Assembly (NCBI GenBank): GCA_012103075.1
Contig: JAAVLQ010000001.1
Coordinates: 682,001-746,000, forward strand
DNA from: Brucella cytisi
Lineage (GTDB): Bacteria > Pseudomonadota > Alphaproteobacteria > Rhizobiales > Rhizobiaceae
Length of the DNA: 64,000 bases
Reading direction: 5' to 3'
Made by a program: the position numbers and the translations under genes. Below, piece after piece: positions 11,259 through 22,649 of the stretch. The notes below the pieces were generated by a model. That model saw nothing but the letters and a program-made list of their open reading frames with translations, had not been told where the DNA came from and made no database searches. Within the stretch, counting starts at the first letter, position 1. Every line of letters starts with the position of its first letter.

Positions 11259-13612
11259 TCAGGCGGCGTGGATTTCCGCAGTACGATTGCCGATATGGCT
11301 TGGCTTGCGATCAGGGATGCAGACCGAGACCACCGTGCCAACGCCTTCGGTCGAGCGAATGCGAAGCCAGCCGCCATGAAGTTCGGCAAGTGAACGGGTG
11401 ATGGCCAGTCCGAGGCCTGAACCGGTATGGGTCTTGGTGAACTGGTTCTCCACCTGTTCGAAGGGCTGTCCGATCTTCTTGATGGCCGATTTCGGGATGC
11501 CGACGCCGGTATCCTGAATCGTCATGAATAGGGCCGAGCCGGTCTTGCGCGCCCGCACGGTGATCTGCCCGCCATAGGATGTGAACTTCACGGCATTGGA
11601 GAGAAGGTTGATCAGCACCTGCTTGATTGCGCGCCGGTCGGCATAAAGCTGCATTGCTTCTTCAATGCGCGTATTAACCGCAATATTCTTCTCATCCGTC
11701 TGCAGCGAAATCATGCGTACTGTTTCATTGATAAGCGGGCAGAGATCGATCTCCTCGCGGTCGAGTGAGAAATGACCGGCCTCGATCTTCGACATGTCGA
11801 GAATGTCATTGATGACGTTGAGCAGGAAGTTGCCGCTTGTATGAATGTCGTTGATGTATTCCTCATAACGGTCGGAGCCGAGCGGACCGAACGTGCCGGC
11901 CCGGATCATTTCCGAGAAACCGATGATTGCATTGAGCGGCGTGCGCAGCTCATGGGACATATTGGCGAGGAACTCAGACTTGGCGCGGTTTGCGGCCTCG
12001 GCGCGTTCCTTTTCCTGACCGTATTTGCGGGCAAGTTCGGACAGCTCACGCACACGGTCGCGTTCGCCTTTGCGTGCAATCGACAGGTCGTGAATGGTCG
12101 CCATCAGGCGACGTTCGCTGTCGACCAGACGTTCCTGATGCAGTTTGAGCTGGGTAATGTCTGTACCGATTGAAACGAGGCCGCCGTCCTGTGTGCGGCG
12201 TTCGTTGACTGGAGCCAGCGTCCGTCGCTGAGCTGGCGTTCGAAGGTCTGGCCACCGGCGCGATTATGTTCGTTAGCCATGCGGCGCTCGAACGTGAACG
12301 GGCGAGTATGGGCGTCGACTTCGTTGCGCGGCACACCGGGTTTCAGCGTCCAGACTGGAAGGCCAGCATATTCACTGAACTTGGAATTCGCCATGACGAG
12401 TCGATTGTTGAATCCCAAAGGATGAAAGCTTCCGAAATATTCTCGATAGCTTCGCGGATGCGCATGTCGGCTTCTGCCGTCTGCTGCGCAAACCGGTGCT
12501 GTTCGCTGACGTCGAAGGCAATGCCGACCAGATGAAGGTCGCCTTCGCTGGCAATTTCCGCGCGGACACGCATCCACACCCATGAACCATCAGCATGGCG
12601 CATGCGGAAGACGCGATCAACGTGCGAGATATCGCCCGCGGCTGCTTGTTCGGCGATGGAATAGAGGTCGCCATCTTCCGTATTGATGATTGCAGCCACA
12701 TCGCCGAAGGGCAGCACTGCATCTTGCGCCTCGTAGCCCAGCATCTCATACATGGATCGCGACCAGTAAATGCGACCGCGTGCCATGTCCCAATCCCACA
12801 GACCGCAGCGACCGCGCCCCAGCGCCAGATCGATACGGCGCTGGATTTGGCCGGAAAGATCGTCGGCTTCACGGGCCCGCGCGGCTTGGCTGAAATAGGC
12901 GTAGAGAATGGCGAACATGACGCCGGTTGTGCCCGCGAAGAGCGTTATATTGAGCGATACAGCCCGGCGCCATTCGGCAAAGATGGCGCTTTCCGGTTCA
13001 ACGGCGATAACGGAATAGGGCAGGGTCATCGGCTTGGACAAGGCACCGAAAGCAGGTTCACCATGCAGCATGACTTTCAGCACGCCTGCACGTTCCGCAA
13101 ACAGGAATAACGGCTGCGCTTCTGCAAGGATTGTATCGACCGGCTTGCCGGGCAGATCGGATATCGGGCCGGATATTGCCACGACGGAAGACTGCGGATC
13201 GATGACGGCAAGCGTCATGCCGGATGAGGACAGTCCACGCGAACGAAATTCTGCCATCGTGTCCTGAATATCCTTGGCCGCGATCTGCGCTCCGGCATCG
13301 GTGCCGTTGGCAACACGTTCGATCATCTGTGCAAGATTGACGGTCGCCGCTGACAGAAATGCCTTATGCTGCTGCTCGATATCCTCCCGCCATGCCAGCA
13401 TCGAGAAGACGCGCGCTATGCCGAGAATAATCAGGAAAATGATGATGAGTGCAGGAACGAGGCGTCGAAGGATAGGCTCGATTGAGATGAACTTGCCATA
13501 GGCCGGACCAGCAAGAAGGCTGACATGGCCCGAAAGCTTGCCCTTCCTTCTTTTCCGACTGGATTCGCAATGCGTCCCCCGCCGGCGCGCCATACGCGTC
13601 GGTGCTCGCCAT
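11259..13612 (-). CDS. pleC: PleC-type cell-cycle sensor histidine kinase, frame-broken
   Basis: Membrane histidine kinase/phosphatase. It has membrane segments at the N-terminus ([20 protein letters not shown] and [20 protein letters not shown]) around a periplasmic sensor, then PAS domains ([40 protein letters not shown]). The H-box [21 protein letters not shown]-box [21 protein letters not shown]1 [11 protein letters not shown] and G2 [20 protein letters not shown] complete it. This H-box and the position next to glnE fit PleC of rhizobia and Brucella, which acts on DivK. That assignment is by family and synteny recall. Breaks lie near 13545, 12410 and 12215. Start 13612 ([13 protein letters not shown]) is chosen because its peptide joins the main frame after one indel. 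Confidence 0.8.
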
Positions 13613-13647
13613 ATAATGGTCCCTCGTGAATTCCCTGCGAGTGAAGT

Positions 13648-13825
13648 GATTCGGAATACGCCACCTCCGAATGTCATCAATGAATCAAAAGTGATTCGCG
13701 CTGTCCAGCGAATTCGTTAACGAGACGTAAAAATCGGGGTTTTCATCAGTCGATTTCTTCATGAATCTCAATCTCTTAAGTGGAATCGATATTGATCTGA
13801 TTCGCCTAACGGCATGAAAAGATTC
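13648..13825. promoter_or_regulatory. GANTC cluster and CtrA-like box upstream of pleC
   Basis: Seven GANTC sites (13648, 13682, 13693, 13763, 13783, 13799, 13821) occur in 178 bp between the pepN stop and the pleC start; chance gives about 0.7. GANTC is the CcrM methylation site of alphaproteobacteria. A near-consensus CtrA full site TTAA-N7-TAAA lies at 13717-13731. The sequence is directly seen; the regulatory role is inferred. The rest of the 327-bp gap holds no gene I can support. Confidence 0.55.
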
Positions 13826-13939
13826 ACTAAAGCTGACTGTCCGGCGCCTTTGCGTTCACCAGTTTGAAATGGCTCGCCCGATCGCTGGTTAAGCAGCCGG
13901 AACGAGCGAATCATCAGGATGATCAGGATAGGTCGCGAA

Positions 13940-16593
13940 TCAGGCGAGAGTACGGTCCACGATATCGCGCAGGTCGGTCGACAGTTTGCCCGCGCCCGAA
14001 ATACGCGCCAGCGCTGCCCTTGCATGCTCACGGCGGGTATCTTCAAGCGAACGCCGTGAGCGAAGCGCCGTTAGAAGCCGCGCTGCCAGCTGTGGATTTT
14101 CCGGATCGATGGACAGGATCGTATCTGCAAAGAACTCGTAGGCCGAACCATCCTTGCGGTTGAAACCAGTTGGATTTGATGCCGAGAACGAACCAATCAC
14201 CGAGCGGACGCGGTTCGGATTGTCGAGCGAGAAGAGTGCGTGTTTCGTCAGATCGCGCACAGCCTGCAAGGCTTCGTTGCCGAGGACGGCTCGCCTGCAC
14301 GCTGAACCACTTGTCCATCACAAGACCATCCTTGCCGAACTGGCGTTCGAAACTTGCCAGTGCGTCCTTTGCCTCGTTCGTATCACCAAAGCGGTGCGCC
14401 AGCACGGCCAATGCCGTGAAGCGGTCTGTCATATTATCCGCATTGGCGAACTGGCGGGCGGCCCTTTGCTGACTTTTCTCATGGCGGCTCAGATAATCGA
14501 GAAGCACGTTCCGCAAAGCACGCTTGCCTGCCGCACCCGCATCCGGCGAGAACGCGCCATCCTGTTTCAGGGCATCGTAGAGCTTTGCGAAGTCACTGGC
14601 ATAACGGGTGGCAATGGCATCCACGAAATCGTTTCGGCTGGAGAGGATAGCATCCGGATCGACATTGCTACCCATTTCGCGTGCGATGTCGCTTTCGCTC
14701 GGTAGCGTCAGACACAGAGCGCGGAAAGCGGGATCAAGCGTTTCGTCGGAGGCAATGTTTCCGGCAAGTTCGATAATTTTGTCGTCAATCGCCGGAGCAT
14801 GGCCGCCGCGAATACGTTTGGCGCCTTCGAGCAGAGCACGGTTGAAAATACCGGTCAATGCCTGCCAGCGGGCGACCGGATCGCTGTCATTCAAGGCCGG
14901 GAATGCGCGATCATCGTCCGATAGAGGTGCTGACAGATTTACGGGAGCCGAGAACCCGCGCAACAGCGATGGAACAGGACGTTCCTTGATGCCATGAAAG
15001 ATGATCGTTTCAGACGGGCGATGCAGATGAATGACGTCGCCGCGCACGTCCCCACCTTCGACGGATGTTGGAACCATATCCCCTGCCGTCTGACCCAATA
15101 AGACCGTAGGTAACCGGGATATGCATCGGTTTCTTGACGGATTGTCCGGGCGTCGCTCCCAGCGACTGTGCCAGTTCAATCGAGAAGGTTTCCTTCGCAG
15201 CATCGTAGGAGAAAGCAGCTTCCACTTTCGGCGTTCCTGCCTGATCGTACCAGAGCGCGAATTGTGAAAAGTCCCGCCGGAAACATCGGCAAAGACCTTT
15301 ACGAAATCCTCGATGGTCGCGGCCTCCCCGTCATGGCGCTCGAAATAGAGGTCCATACCCTTACGGAACAGTTCAGGCCCTATGATCGTGCGGATCATGC
15401 GCACGACTTCCGAACCCTTTTCATAGACGGTTGCCGTGTAGAAATTGTTGATCTCGCGATATTCGCGCGGGCGTACCGGGTGAGCGAGCGGCCCGGCATC
15501 TTCCGGGAACTGCTGCGCTTTGAGAATTTTCACCTCGGCGATGCGCTTCACCGGGCGCGAGCGTTCATCGGCGGAAAATTCGTGGTCGCGATAGACCGTC
15601 AGGCCCTCCTTGAGGCAAAGCTGAAACCAGTCGCGGCAGGTGATGCGGTTGCCGGTCCAGTTATGGAAATATTCATGTGCGATCACCGCCTCGATGCCCG
15701 CATAGTCAACGTCGGTAGCGGTTTCAGGGTCTGCCAGCACATATTTGTCGTTGAAGACGTTGAGCCCCTTGTTCTCCATCGCGCCCATGTTGAAATCGGA
15801 AACGGCAACGATGTTGAAGACATCCAGATCATATTCGCGCCCGAACTTCTCCTCGTCCCAGCGCATGGATCGTTTCAATGCATCCATTGCGTAGAGTGCG
15901 CGGCTTTCCTTGCCATGTTCAACATAGATCGCCAGATCGACAGGCCGTCCGGACTGCGTGGTGAAGTGATCCTTTACGACGCCCAGCGACCCGGCAACGA
16001 GTGCAAAGAGATAGGACGGTTTTGGGTGCGGATCGTGCCATATTGCGAAGTGCCGGTCTGCTTTACCTTCGACCGATCCACTGTCAGCGGGGTTGCCGTT
16101 TGAAAGGAGAATGGGAGCTGCCTGCTCGTTGGCTTCAACCCGCACCGTATAGACCGACAACACATCCGGGCGGTCATAATAATAGGTAATACGGCGGAAG
16201 CCTTCTGCCTCGCACTGCGTGCAGTAAACGCTGCTTGAACGATAGAGGCCGGACAGCTGGCGATTGGTGGTTGGATTGATTTCCGTCACGACTTCAAGCG
16301 TAAAGTGCTTGCCTTCCGGCAGGTCGCTGATTTCGAGCTGGTCGGGCGTTGCGACATAGCTGTTGTCGGCGAGTTGCTTTGCCGTCGATGGCTATGCTGA
16401 CGAGTTTCAGTTCGTCACCATTGAGTACCGGGGGCGTACCGGCTGCAGTGTCATCGCGACGCTCAATCGTCAGCGTCGCACGGACGATGGTTTTTTCCGG
16501 TTCCGGGGAGAAGTCCAGTTTCGTCTCGGGTATGGCGTAAGGGGTCGGACGGTAATCTTCGAGACGGAATGTCTGGCCGGTTTCAGTACGCAT
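13940..16593 (-). CDS. pepN: Aminopeptidase N (M1 zinc metallopeptidase), frame-broken
   Basis: Cytoplasmic broad-specificity aminopeptidase. It shows the substrate-binding exopeptidase motif GAMENKGLNVFNDKYVLADP and the zinc motif with catalytic Glu, VIAHEYFHNWTGNRITCRDW, followed by LKEGLTVYRDHEFSAD. The N-terminus is RTETGQTFRLEDYRPTPYAI and the C-terminus ends RDIVDRTLA at 13940. Indels near 16290, in 15010-15230 and near 14280 split it, but all segments are collinear with PepN. Corrected length is about 884 aa, the expected size. ATG at 16593 is preferred to the upstream in-frame ATG at 16629 because the mature family N-terminus starts MRTETGQ. Confidence 0.92.
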
Positions 16594-16701
16594 AGCGAAA
16601 CTCTCTCCCTGAACTCTCGTTGAACTCACGATGCTGGATTCGTACCTAAAATTGCTGCCAAGGGAAACTCAATTCCTGAATAACCAACTGGCCTTTTGTG
16701 G

Positions 16702-16775
16702 CTGGCGCATTTCCGGCAAAAGTGCGAACCGGTTTTGCGTTGGATAATGCAACAAAACAAACGACAGGCGCTTTG
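16702..16775. repeat. Dispersed intergenic repeat (GCATTTCCGGCAAAAGTGCG type)
   Basis: Noncoding stretch reading GCATTTCCGGCAAAAGTGCG followed by ACCGGTTTTGCGTTGGATAA, a pattern I recognise as a common palindromic intergenic element of Brucella and relatives. It lies in the 301-bp gap between pepN and the transporter. The shared wording with the copies at 17856 and 47764 (AGCATTTCC, GAAGCGG-like) supports a family. Confidence 0.5.
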
Positions 16776-16894
16776 CCAAATAATTTTCAGCCGGATCTTC
16801 GTGCTACTGGCGCTGTGTCACAAACAGGAATAAGGAAAACAGGTGCTCGAATACTTCGGGCTAACCTGCGCTTCATGCTTTAAGGATTTGCGTT

Positions 16895-17854
16895 GTGAAC
16901 GCTCACACGAGCGCGCCTGTCGAGGCTGCCCATCTTGAAACGAACCCGATGCTCGGCATCGGTCTCAAAATCGCTTCCGTCGCCGTTTTTGTCGCTATGT
17001 CCACCTTGCTGAAAGCAGCTGAGGGTGTGCCGGTCGGACAGTTGATCTTCTTCCGCTCTTTCTTCGCAATCTTCGCGATATTGCTCTATCTAGGGTGGCG
17101 TGGGCAGCTTTCAGGCGTGTTCCGTACCCAGAACGGTTTCAGCCATTTCTGGCGCGGGCTGGTGGGCGTCTGTTCCATGTCGATGAGCTTTTTCGCTCTC
17201 ACCAAATTACCGCTGCCTGAAGCGATCGCGATCAATTACGCCTCGCCGTTGATTACCGTCATCCTCGGTGCGGTCATCCTGCATGAAGTTGTACGGTTGT
17301 ACCGCTGGAGTGCAGTGCTTATCGGGCTTGGTGGGGTGGTGGTCATCATCTGGCCGCGGCTGACGGTATTTTCCGGTGGTGGCATTGGGCATGACGAGGC
17401 CATGGGTGCGTTTGCTGCTCTTGGTGCGGCTCTCTTGTCTGCGGTGGCGATGATGCTTGTACGTCGCCTCGTGCAGACGGAACGTACCTCGACCATTGTG
17501 ATCTACTTTTCCATGTCCGCGAGTGTCATCTCTTTGGCAAGCTTTCCGTTCGGCTGGATCGTGCCGAACTGGTCGCAGCTTGCCATGCTGGTAGGAGCCG
17601 GTTTTGCGGGAGGTGTCGGCCAGATCCTTCTGACCGAATGCTATCGTCATGCGCCGATGTCGACGATTGCGCCCTTCGAATACACGTCGATGCTGCTGGG
17701 GCTTGCTATCGGGGTTCTGCTATTCGGTGACATTCCGACCTTCGAAATGCTGGCTGGCAGTGCCATCGTCATGGCGGCAGGCGGTTTCATCATTTATCGC
17801 GAGCACAAGCTTTCCATTTCGCCCCACAAGATCAATGCACCGCAGACACAGTAG
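16895..17854 (+). CDS. EamA/DMT-family transporter, 10 membrane helices
   Basis: Inner-membrane drug/metabolite transporter family protein of 319 aa. Two EamA repeats are visible: helices from about residue 25 (IGLKIASVAVFVAMSTLLKA) and the second half from about 160 (AMGAFAALGAALLSAVAMML), with family-like LPLPEAIAINYASPLITVIL and GQILLTECYRHAPMSTIAPF. The start is a GTG at 16895 with aaggat upstream; no better ATG keeps the N-terminus. Frame intact. The substrate cannot be told from the sequence. It is transcribed toward the MFS gene on the other strand. Confidence 0.85.
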   Translation: MNAHTSAPVEAAHLETNPMLGIGLKIASVAVFVAMSTLLKAAEGVPVGQLIFFRSFFAIFAILLYLGWRGQLSGVFRTQNGFSHFWRGLVGVCSMSMSFFALTKLPLPEAIAINYASPLITVILGAVILHEVVRLYRWSAVLIGLGGVVVIIWPRLTVFSGGGIGHDEAMGAFAALGAALLSAVAMMLVRRLVQTERTSTIVIYFSMSASVISLASFPFGWIVPNWSQLAMLVGAGFAGGVGQILLTECYRHAPMSTIAPFEYTSMLLGLAIGVLLFGDIPTFEMLAGSAIVMAAGGFIIYREHKLSISPHKINAPQTQ

Positions 17855-17855
17855 A

Positions 17856-17965
17856 TTAGAGCATTTCCTGTCTCGCATGAATATTCGGAAATGCTCTATC
17901 TGTTCGTTTTGCGCATATCTTTATCCCGAAACTGGTTCCCACTTTCGGGAGACATGCTTGTCTTA
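17856..17965. repeat. Dispersed intergenic repeat, AGAGCATTTCC type
   Basis: An inverted pair AGAGCATTTCC / GGAAATGCTCT flanks a short loop, followed by TTATCCCGAAACTGGTTCCC and ACTTTCGGGAGACATGCTT. This reads as the Brucella/rhizobial intergenic mosaic repeat. It begins right after the transporter stop and may serve as a 3'-end hairpin. The remaining gap to 18174 has a GC hairpin (GCCGGCAC near 18001 / GTGCCGGT near 18025) but no gene I can support. Confidence 0.55.
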
Positions 17966-18174
17966 TGATTTTCGTGCTTCTTGGTGAGATTAAGAAGCGC
18001 CGGCACGGGTGACAGCTCTCGTTGCGTGCCGGTTCACCCCGGACATCAAGGTCGCTGGAAAAGCGTCAAACGTCGCCATAACTGCCATCATGCGAAAGCT
18101 CGCCGTGCTCGCAAACGCTCTGCTGAAAACAACAGAAAACGGACGCCAAAACCCACTTGATCAAAACCGATACT

Positions 18175-19430
18175 CTAGCTTTGACCGGGTGTGCCTTCCG
18201 CACGGGGATCGAGCTGCATGGTTTCCGGCGTGGACTGGCCGTCCGGCGTATGGAACTTGTATTCGGTCTTCTGATCACTGATGGCCGGGCGCTCGAAGCG
18301 ACGGATACGCCAGAAGGCATGCAGGCCGTATAAGCCGTAGGCGATAGCCATGGTTACGAAGAAGCCGGATGCACCGATCAGATCCATCAGCGGGCCGGAA
18401 AGGGCTGGTCCGATGACACTGCCAACGCCGTAGATAATCAGCAATCCACCGGAGACCTTCACGAATTCGCTAGCATCCGCATAGTCATTGGCGTGAGCGA
18501 CGTTGAGGCTGTAGATCGGATAAATCACCGAACCGAACAGAAACATCATGGCGTAAAGCGCATAAGGTGAGGTGGGGTGGAACAGTACCATCACCATCGA
18601 CAAGGCAAAGCCGATGACACCGGCGATCACCATGACATAGCGACGATCAACGAAGTCCGATCCCCGTCCGAGCGGGTACTGGAAGATAGCGCCGCCGACC
18701 ATGGCGCAGGCAAGCATTGTGGCGATGCCGAAGGTCGAAAGGCCGTTCATCTCGCCGTAAATAGCGGCGAGAAAGTTCAGTGCCTGCCTGCAACGATACC
18801 TGCAATCAGCGAGCCGACAGCCGCAGCAGGCGATCGCCGGTAAAGTCCCTTCAAATCGAGCGAAACCTGCGTCAGTGGATTGGGTGACTGCGCGCTTGAG
18901 AGGGCGGTTGGAAGCAGTGCACTTGCATAGATGATGGCGCAAATGATGAAGAGCGTCTGCGTTCCCGCATCGCCGAACGGCAGAATGTACTGCCCGCACA
19001 GTAGGCCCAGCATGGTGATGATCATATAGATCGAAAAGATGCGGCCGCGTGATTCATTGGTTACGCGCTCATTCAGCCAGCTTTCGATAATCATGTAGCT
19101 GCCTGCGAGCGAAAAACCCGCGACGCCACGGAAGATCATCCATGCAACGGGATTGACGACCAGTGCGTGGAAAAGCAGTGCCATCGAAAGCAGTGTCGCC
19201 AGTGAAGAGAAGACGCGCACATGCCCGACGCGCCGCACCAGATGGGGCACCACGATACAGCCGATCGTGAAGGCGAGGGAATAGCTCGTACCCATCCAGC
19301 CGATGGTTGTGGTCGACCAGCCTTCCATGCCACCGCGCAGTGGCAAAAGAATACCCGCAAGGCCACCGGCGAGCAGCATCAGAAAGGTGCTTGCAAGCAA
19401 AGCGGCTATGGGCAGGAGCTGGCCAGCCAT
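18175..19430 (-). CDS. MFS transporter (YcaD-like), one frameshift
   Basis: Major facilitator superfamily membrane protein of about 418 aa. The first half has helices with MFS loop motifs (GWMGTSYSLAFTIGCIVVPH, RVGHVRVFSSLATLLSMALL) and FRGVAGFSLAGSYMIIESWL; the WLNERVTNESRGR loop resembles the YcaD group of putative sugar or drug transporters. A break near 18785 is followed by the second six-helix half (AIYGEMNGLSTFGIATMLAC, GRGSDFVDRRYVMVIAG). ATG at 19430 gives MAGQLLPIA, beginning at the first membrane helix; upstream in-frame codons encode non-membrane residues. The substrate is unknown. Confidence 0.82.
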
Positions 19431-19588
19431 GAAAAACTCCACAGTGAAATCCCATGGGGAAACTGAATTTAGGGCTACTTGTCGCCGAAAGGCGGTTTGG
19501 CAAGCGGCGAAATAGAACAAGTTTGCGGCATGTTGGTGACAATGCCGCCTGCGCCGCCTGCCGATGCCACTGAACTAAAAAGAAGAAT

Positions 19589-20444
19589 TCAACTAATCAA
19601 TTCGGCCAATTTCAGCTTCACTGCCAGAAAATCGCGCCATGCAAAACGCTTTTGCGCGGGCGTCCTGAGAAGATATGCCGGATGCAGGGTCGGCATGACG
19701 GGAATTTCGAGTCCGGAGGGCATCCGGTGAACTTTCCAGTTGCCGCGCAGGCGAAGGATGCCTTCCGTCGCGCCAGTGAGTGCCTTGCCCGCAGGACCGC
19801 CAAGTGCAACCAGAATTTTCGGCGCAGCAAGCTCGATCTGTCGCTCAATGAATGGCCGACAGAGTTCCGTCTCAAGTGGCGTCGGCGTGCGGTTGCGGTG
19901 GACGCCACGGGATCGTGTTGGCGATGTAAACGCCTTCTCGCTTCAGCCCGATGGATTCGATCATGCGATTGAGAAGCTGGCCGGATTTTCCGACAAACGG
20001 TAATCCTTCCATATCCTCATCCCGTCCGGGCGCTTCGCCGATGAACATGATGTCGGATGATGGATCGCCATCGGCGAAACAAAGATTCTTCGCCGTGAAT
20101 TTCAAGTTGCAGCCGTCGAATGCAGCGAGTTTCTCCCGCAATTCCTCCAGCGTCGAAGCCTGTGCAGCCGCCTCGCGTGCGAGCGCAATCTGTGCCGTAT
20201 CGGGAAGGTCGGCTGCGGCTTGAACAGGCCTGCTTGTGGGAGCGGGGGTTGGGGCAGGGCGCGGTTGTTGCTGACGGCCACGCTCAGGCGCATTTGATAT
20301 TTGCGCGGCTGGCTGCGAAGGAGCCGGGCGCTGAGGCTCTGCAAAGCGATCTATCGGCGTGTCGGAAAGCGGCATGTCAACGCCTGCATCCGCATAGAAG
20401 CGGAGCAAACCATCAATATCCAGCGTTTCGCGATCATCAGCCAT
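19589..20444 (-). CDS. Family-4 uracil-DNA glycosylase, one frameshift
   Basis: DNA repair enzyme that removes uracil from DNA. The N-terminal 100 residues are a Pro/Gln-rich low-complexity extension. The catalytic core has [20 protein letters not shown] (family-4 motif A), [16 protein letters not shown] across a 2-nt deletion near 19895, and [16 protein letters not shown] (motif B). The Fe-S cysteines typical of the family include the one in [16 protein letters not shown]. The corrected stop is at 19589-19591 (LAELIS end). About 285 aa. Its 5' side faces the etfD promoter region. Confidence 0.85.
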
Positions 20445-20666
20445 TATAGTACCTCAACTCTGAGGTGGCGAACTTTTCAAGTGAATGCAAGAGCCGATTG
20501 GGATTTATGGCGTGTTTCGACGGTTAGTGACAATTCATATCCGATTTCACACCGTATCCAAGCTAGGCCAGCTATGGCTCTCTTGCTCATGATATGCCAT
20601 GAAGCTATGCTCCTTCCGCCGTCACAAACAAATCTTCATCGCGGCTTCTTGAACGGAATTAATTTG

Positions 20667-20686
20667 ACGTTTACGTTAAGGTAAAT
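20667..20686 (+). promoter_or_regulatory. Operator-like site TTACG-N4-GGTAA upstream of etfD
   Basis: ACGTTTACGTTAAGGTAAAT matches 16 of 20 bases of a second site at 28643-28662. The core is an imperfect dyad. It lies 235 bp before etfD. Operators of this look are known for MerR-type regulators of acyl-CoA and branched-chain amino-acid breakdown (LiuR), which would suit an electron-transfer-flavoprotein dehydrogenase; that link is an inference. The 476-bp gap has no other feature I can support. Confidence 0.4.
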
Positions 20687-20920
20687 AAACTTGAGGACGT
20701 AGGACGCCTGTTTTGGACAATTGGACGCATTTGCGACAGTCTCCAACTCTGCGACAGGGTAAAGCGGAATACGGGGAAACGGCAGGTCTTTTCGTGCGCC
20801 ACCAGTGCTGACAAGCGTCGGTTAATGGATATTCGCGATAAGATCATGCACAAAAACAATTGGATGCGTCGTCTGGGCTACCTTAGTGAGAAGACGATGT
20901 TACACCGGACGGAGGGATGA

Positions 20921-22625
20921 ATGTCTGAAGCCCCAGAATATGCTAACCGGGAGCTTCCCGAACGCGAGAGCATGGAATTCGACGTTGTGATCGTCGGCGC
21001 AGGCCCTGCAGGTCTTGCTGCGGCCATCCGTTTGAAACAGGCGAATCCCGAACTGTCCGTCGTCGTCCTCGAAAAGGGCGGGGAAGTCGGCGCGCATATT
21101 CTTTCTGGTGCTGTCGTTGATCCGGTGGGCATCGACCAGCTTCTTCCGAGCTGGCGCGAGGAAGAGGGGCACCCCTTCAAGACGCCGGTTACTGCCGATC
21201 ATTTCCTTGTTCTGGGGCCTGCAGGTTCCGTGCGCCTGCCGAATTTCGCCATGCCGCCTTTGATGAGCAATCATGGCAATTATATCGTGTCTCTCGGCAA
21301 TGTCTGCCGCTGGCTCGGCACAAAGGCCGAAGAACTCGGCGTGGAAATCTATCCGGGCTTTGCAGCAACCGAAGTGCTCTACAATGACGAAGGCGCGGTC
21401 ATCGGCGTCGCGACTGGCGATATGGGCGTCGAACGCGACGGGACGCATGGTCCGAATTATACGCGCGGCATGGCGCTGCTCGGCAAATATACGCTGGTCG
21501 GCGAAGGCGCGCGGGGTTCGCTTGCCAAGCAGCTGATCTCGAAGTTCGCTTGATGAGGGCCGCGAACCGGCGAAATACGGTATCGGGCTCAAGGAGTTGT
21601 GGCAGGTCGATCCTTCCGGGCACAAGCCGGGCACGGTTCAGCACTCCTTCGGCTGGCCGCTCGACATGAAGACCGGCGGCGGCTCGTTCCTCTATCATCT
21701 CGAGGACAATATGGTTGCGGTCGGTTTCGTGCTCCACCTCAACTACAAGAACCCGTATCTGTCGCCCTTTGAAGAGTTCCAGCGTTTCAAGACGCATCCG
21801 GCCATCAAGGATGTCTTCGAGGGTGGCAAGCGTCTTTCCTATGGCGCGCGTGCGATTACCGAAGGTGGTTTCCAGTCGGTGCCGAAGCTCTCATTTCCCG
21901 GCGGAGCACTCATCGGCTGCTCGGCTGGTCTGGTCAACGTGCCGCGCATCAAGGGCAGCCACAATGCGGTTCTTTCCGGCATTCTCGCTGCCGACAAGAT
22001 CGCCGAGGCAATTGCCGCAGGACGCGCCAATGACGAGCCGGTCGAGATCGAGAACAATTGGCGTTCGAGCCTGATCGGAACGGATCTGAAGCGTGTGCGT
22101 AATGTCAAGCCGCTGTGGTCGAAATTCGGCACGATTGCTGGTGTGGCGCTCGGTGGTCTCGATATGTGGACCAACCAGCTTTTCGGTTTCTCCATCTTTG
22201 GAACGCTGAAGCATGGCAGGACCGATGCACAGTCGCTTGAGCCAGCCGCGAAACACGCGAAGATCGAATATCCGAAACCGGATGGCGTTCTGACGTTCGA
22301 TCGTCTGTCGTCGGTGTTCCTGTCGAATACGAACCATGACGAGAACGAACCTGTGCATCTTCAGGTCCGTGATATGAAATTGCAGCAGATCTCCGAACAC
22401 GACGTCTTTGCCGGTCCGTCGACACGTTACTGCCCTGCGGGTGTCTATGAATGGGTGGATGCCGACGGCAACTCTGCTGCCGATCCGCAGGCAAAGGACG
22501 TGCGGTTTGTCATCAACGCTCAGAACTGTGTGCACTGCAAGACTTGCGACATCAAGGACCCGAACCAGAACATCAACTGGGTGCCGCCACAAGGCGGCGA
22601 GGGACCTGTTTATGTAAACATGTAA
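20921..22625 (+). CDS. etfD: Electron transfer flavoprotein-ubiquinone oxidoreductase, one frameshift
   Basis: Membrane-associated FAD and 4Fe-4S enzyme that passes electrons from ETF (fatty-acid and amino-acid dehydrogenases) to ubiquinone. It has the FAD-binding motif DVVIVGAGPAGLAAAIRLKQ near residue 22, AHILSGAVVDPVGI, the ubiquinone-side segment VPKLSFPGGALIGCSAGLVN, and C-terminal cluster cysteines in RYCPAGVYEW and NCVHCKTCDIKDPNQNINWV. A single break near 21548 (FA|LDEGREPAKYGIGLKELW) separates the first 210 residues. Corrected length is about 568 aa. It has a good ribosome site (ggaggg). Its terminator is the target of the IS copy that follows. Confidence 0.93.
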
Positions 22626-22632
22626 AGAACAA

Positions 22633-22649
22633 GGCGGTCTGAGACCGCC
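22633..22649. terminator. Hairpin terminator of etfD, left target repeat of IS copy A
   Basis: GGCGGTCTGAGACCGCC is a perfect 7-bp stem with a 3-nt TGA loop, 8 nt after the etfD stop. The same 17 bases recur at 24180-24196 on the other side of the IS. It can be read as 21 bp if the flanking AA/TT are counted. The duplication shows that the IS entered this hairpin. Confidence 0.85.
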
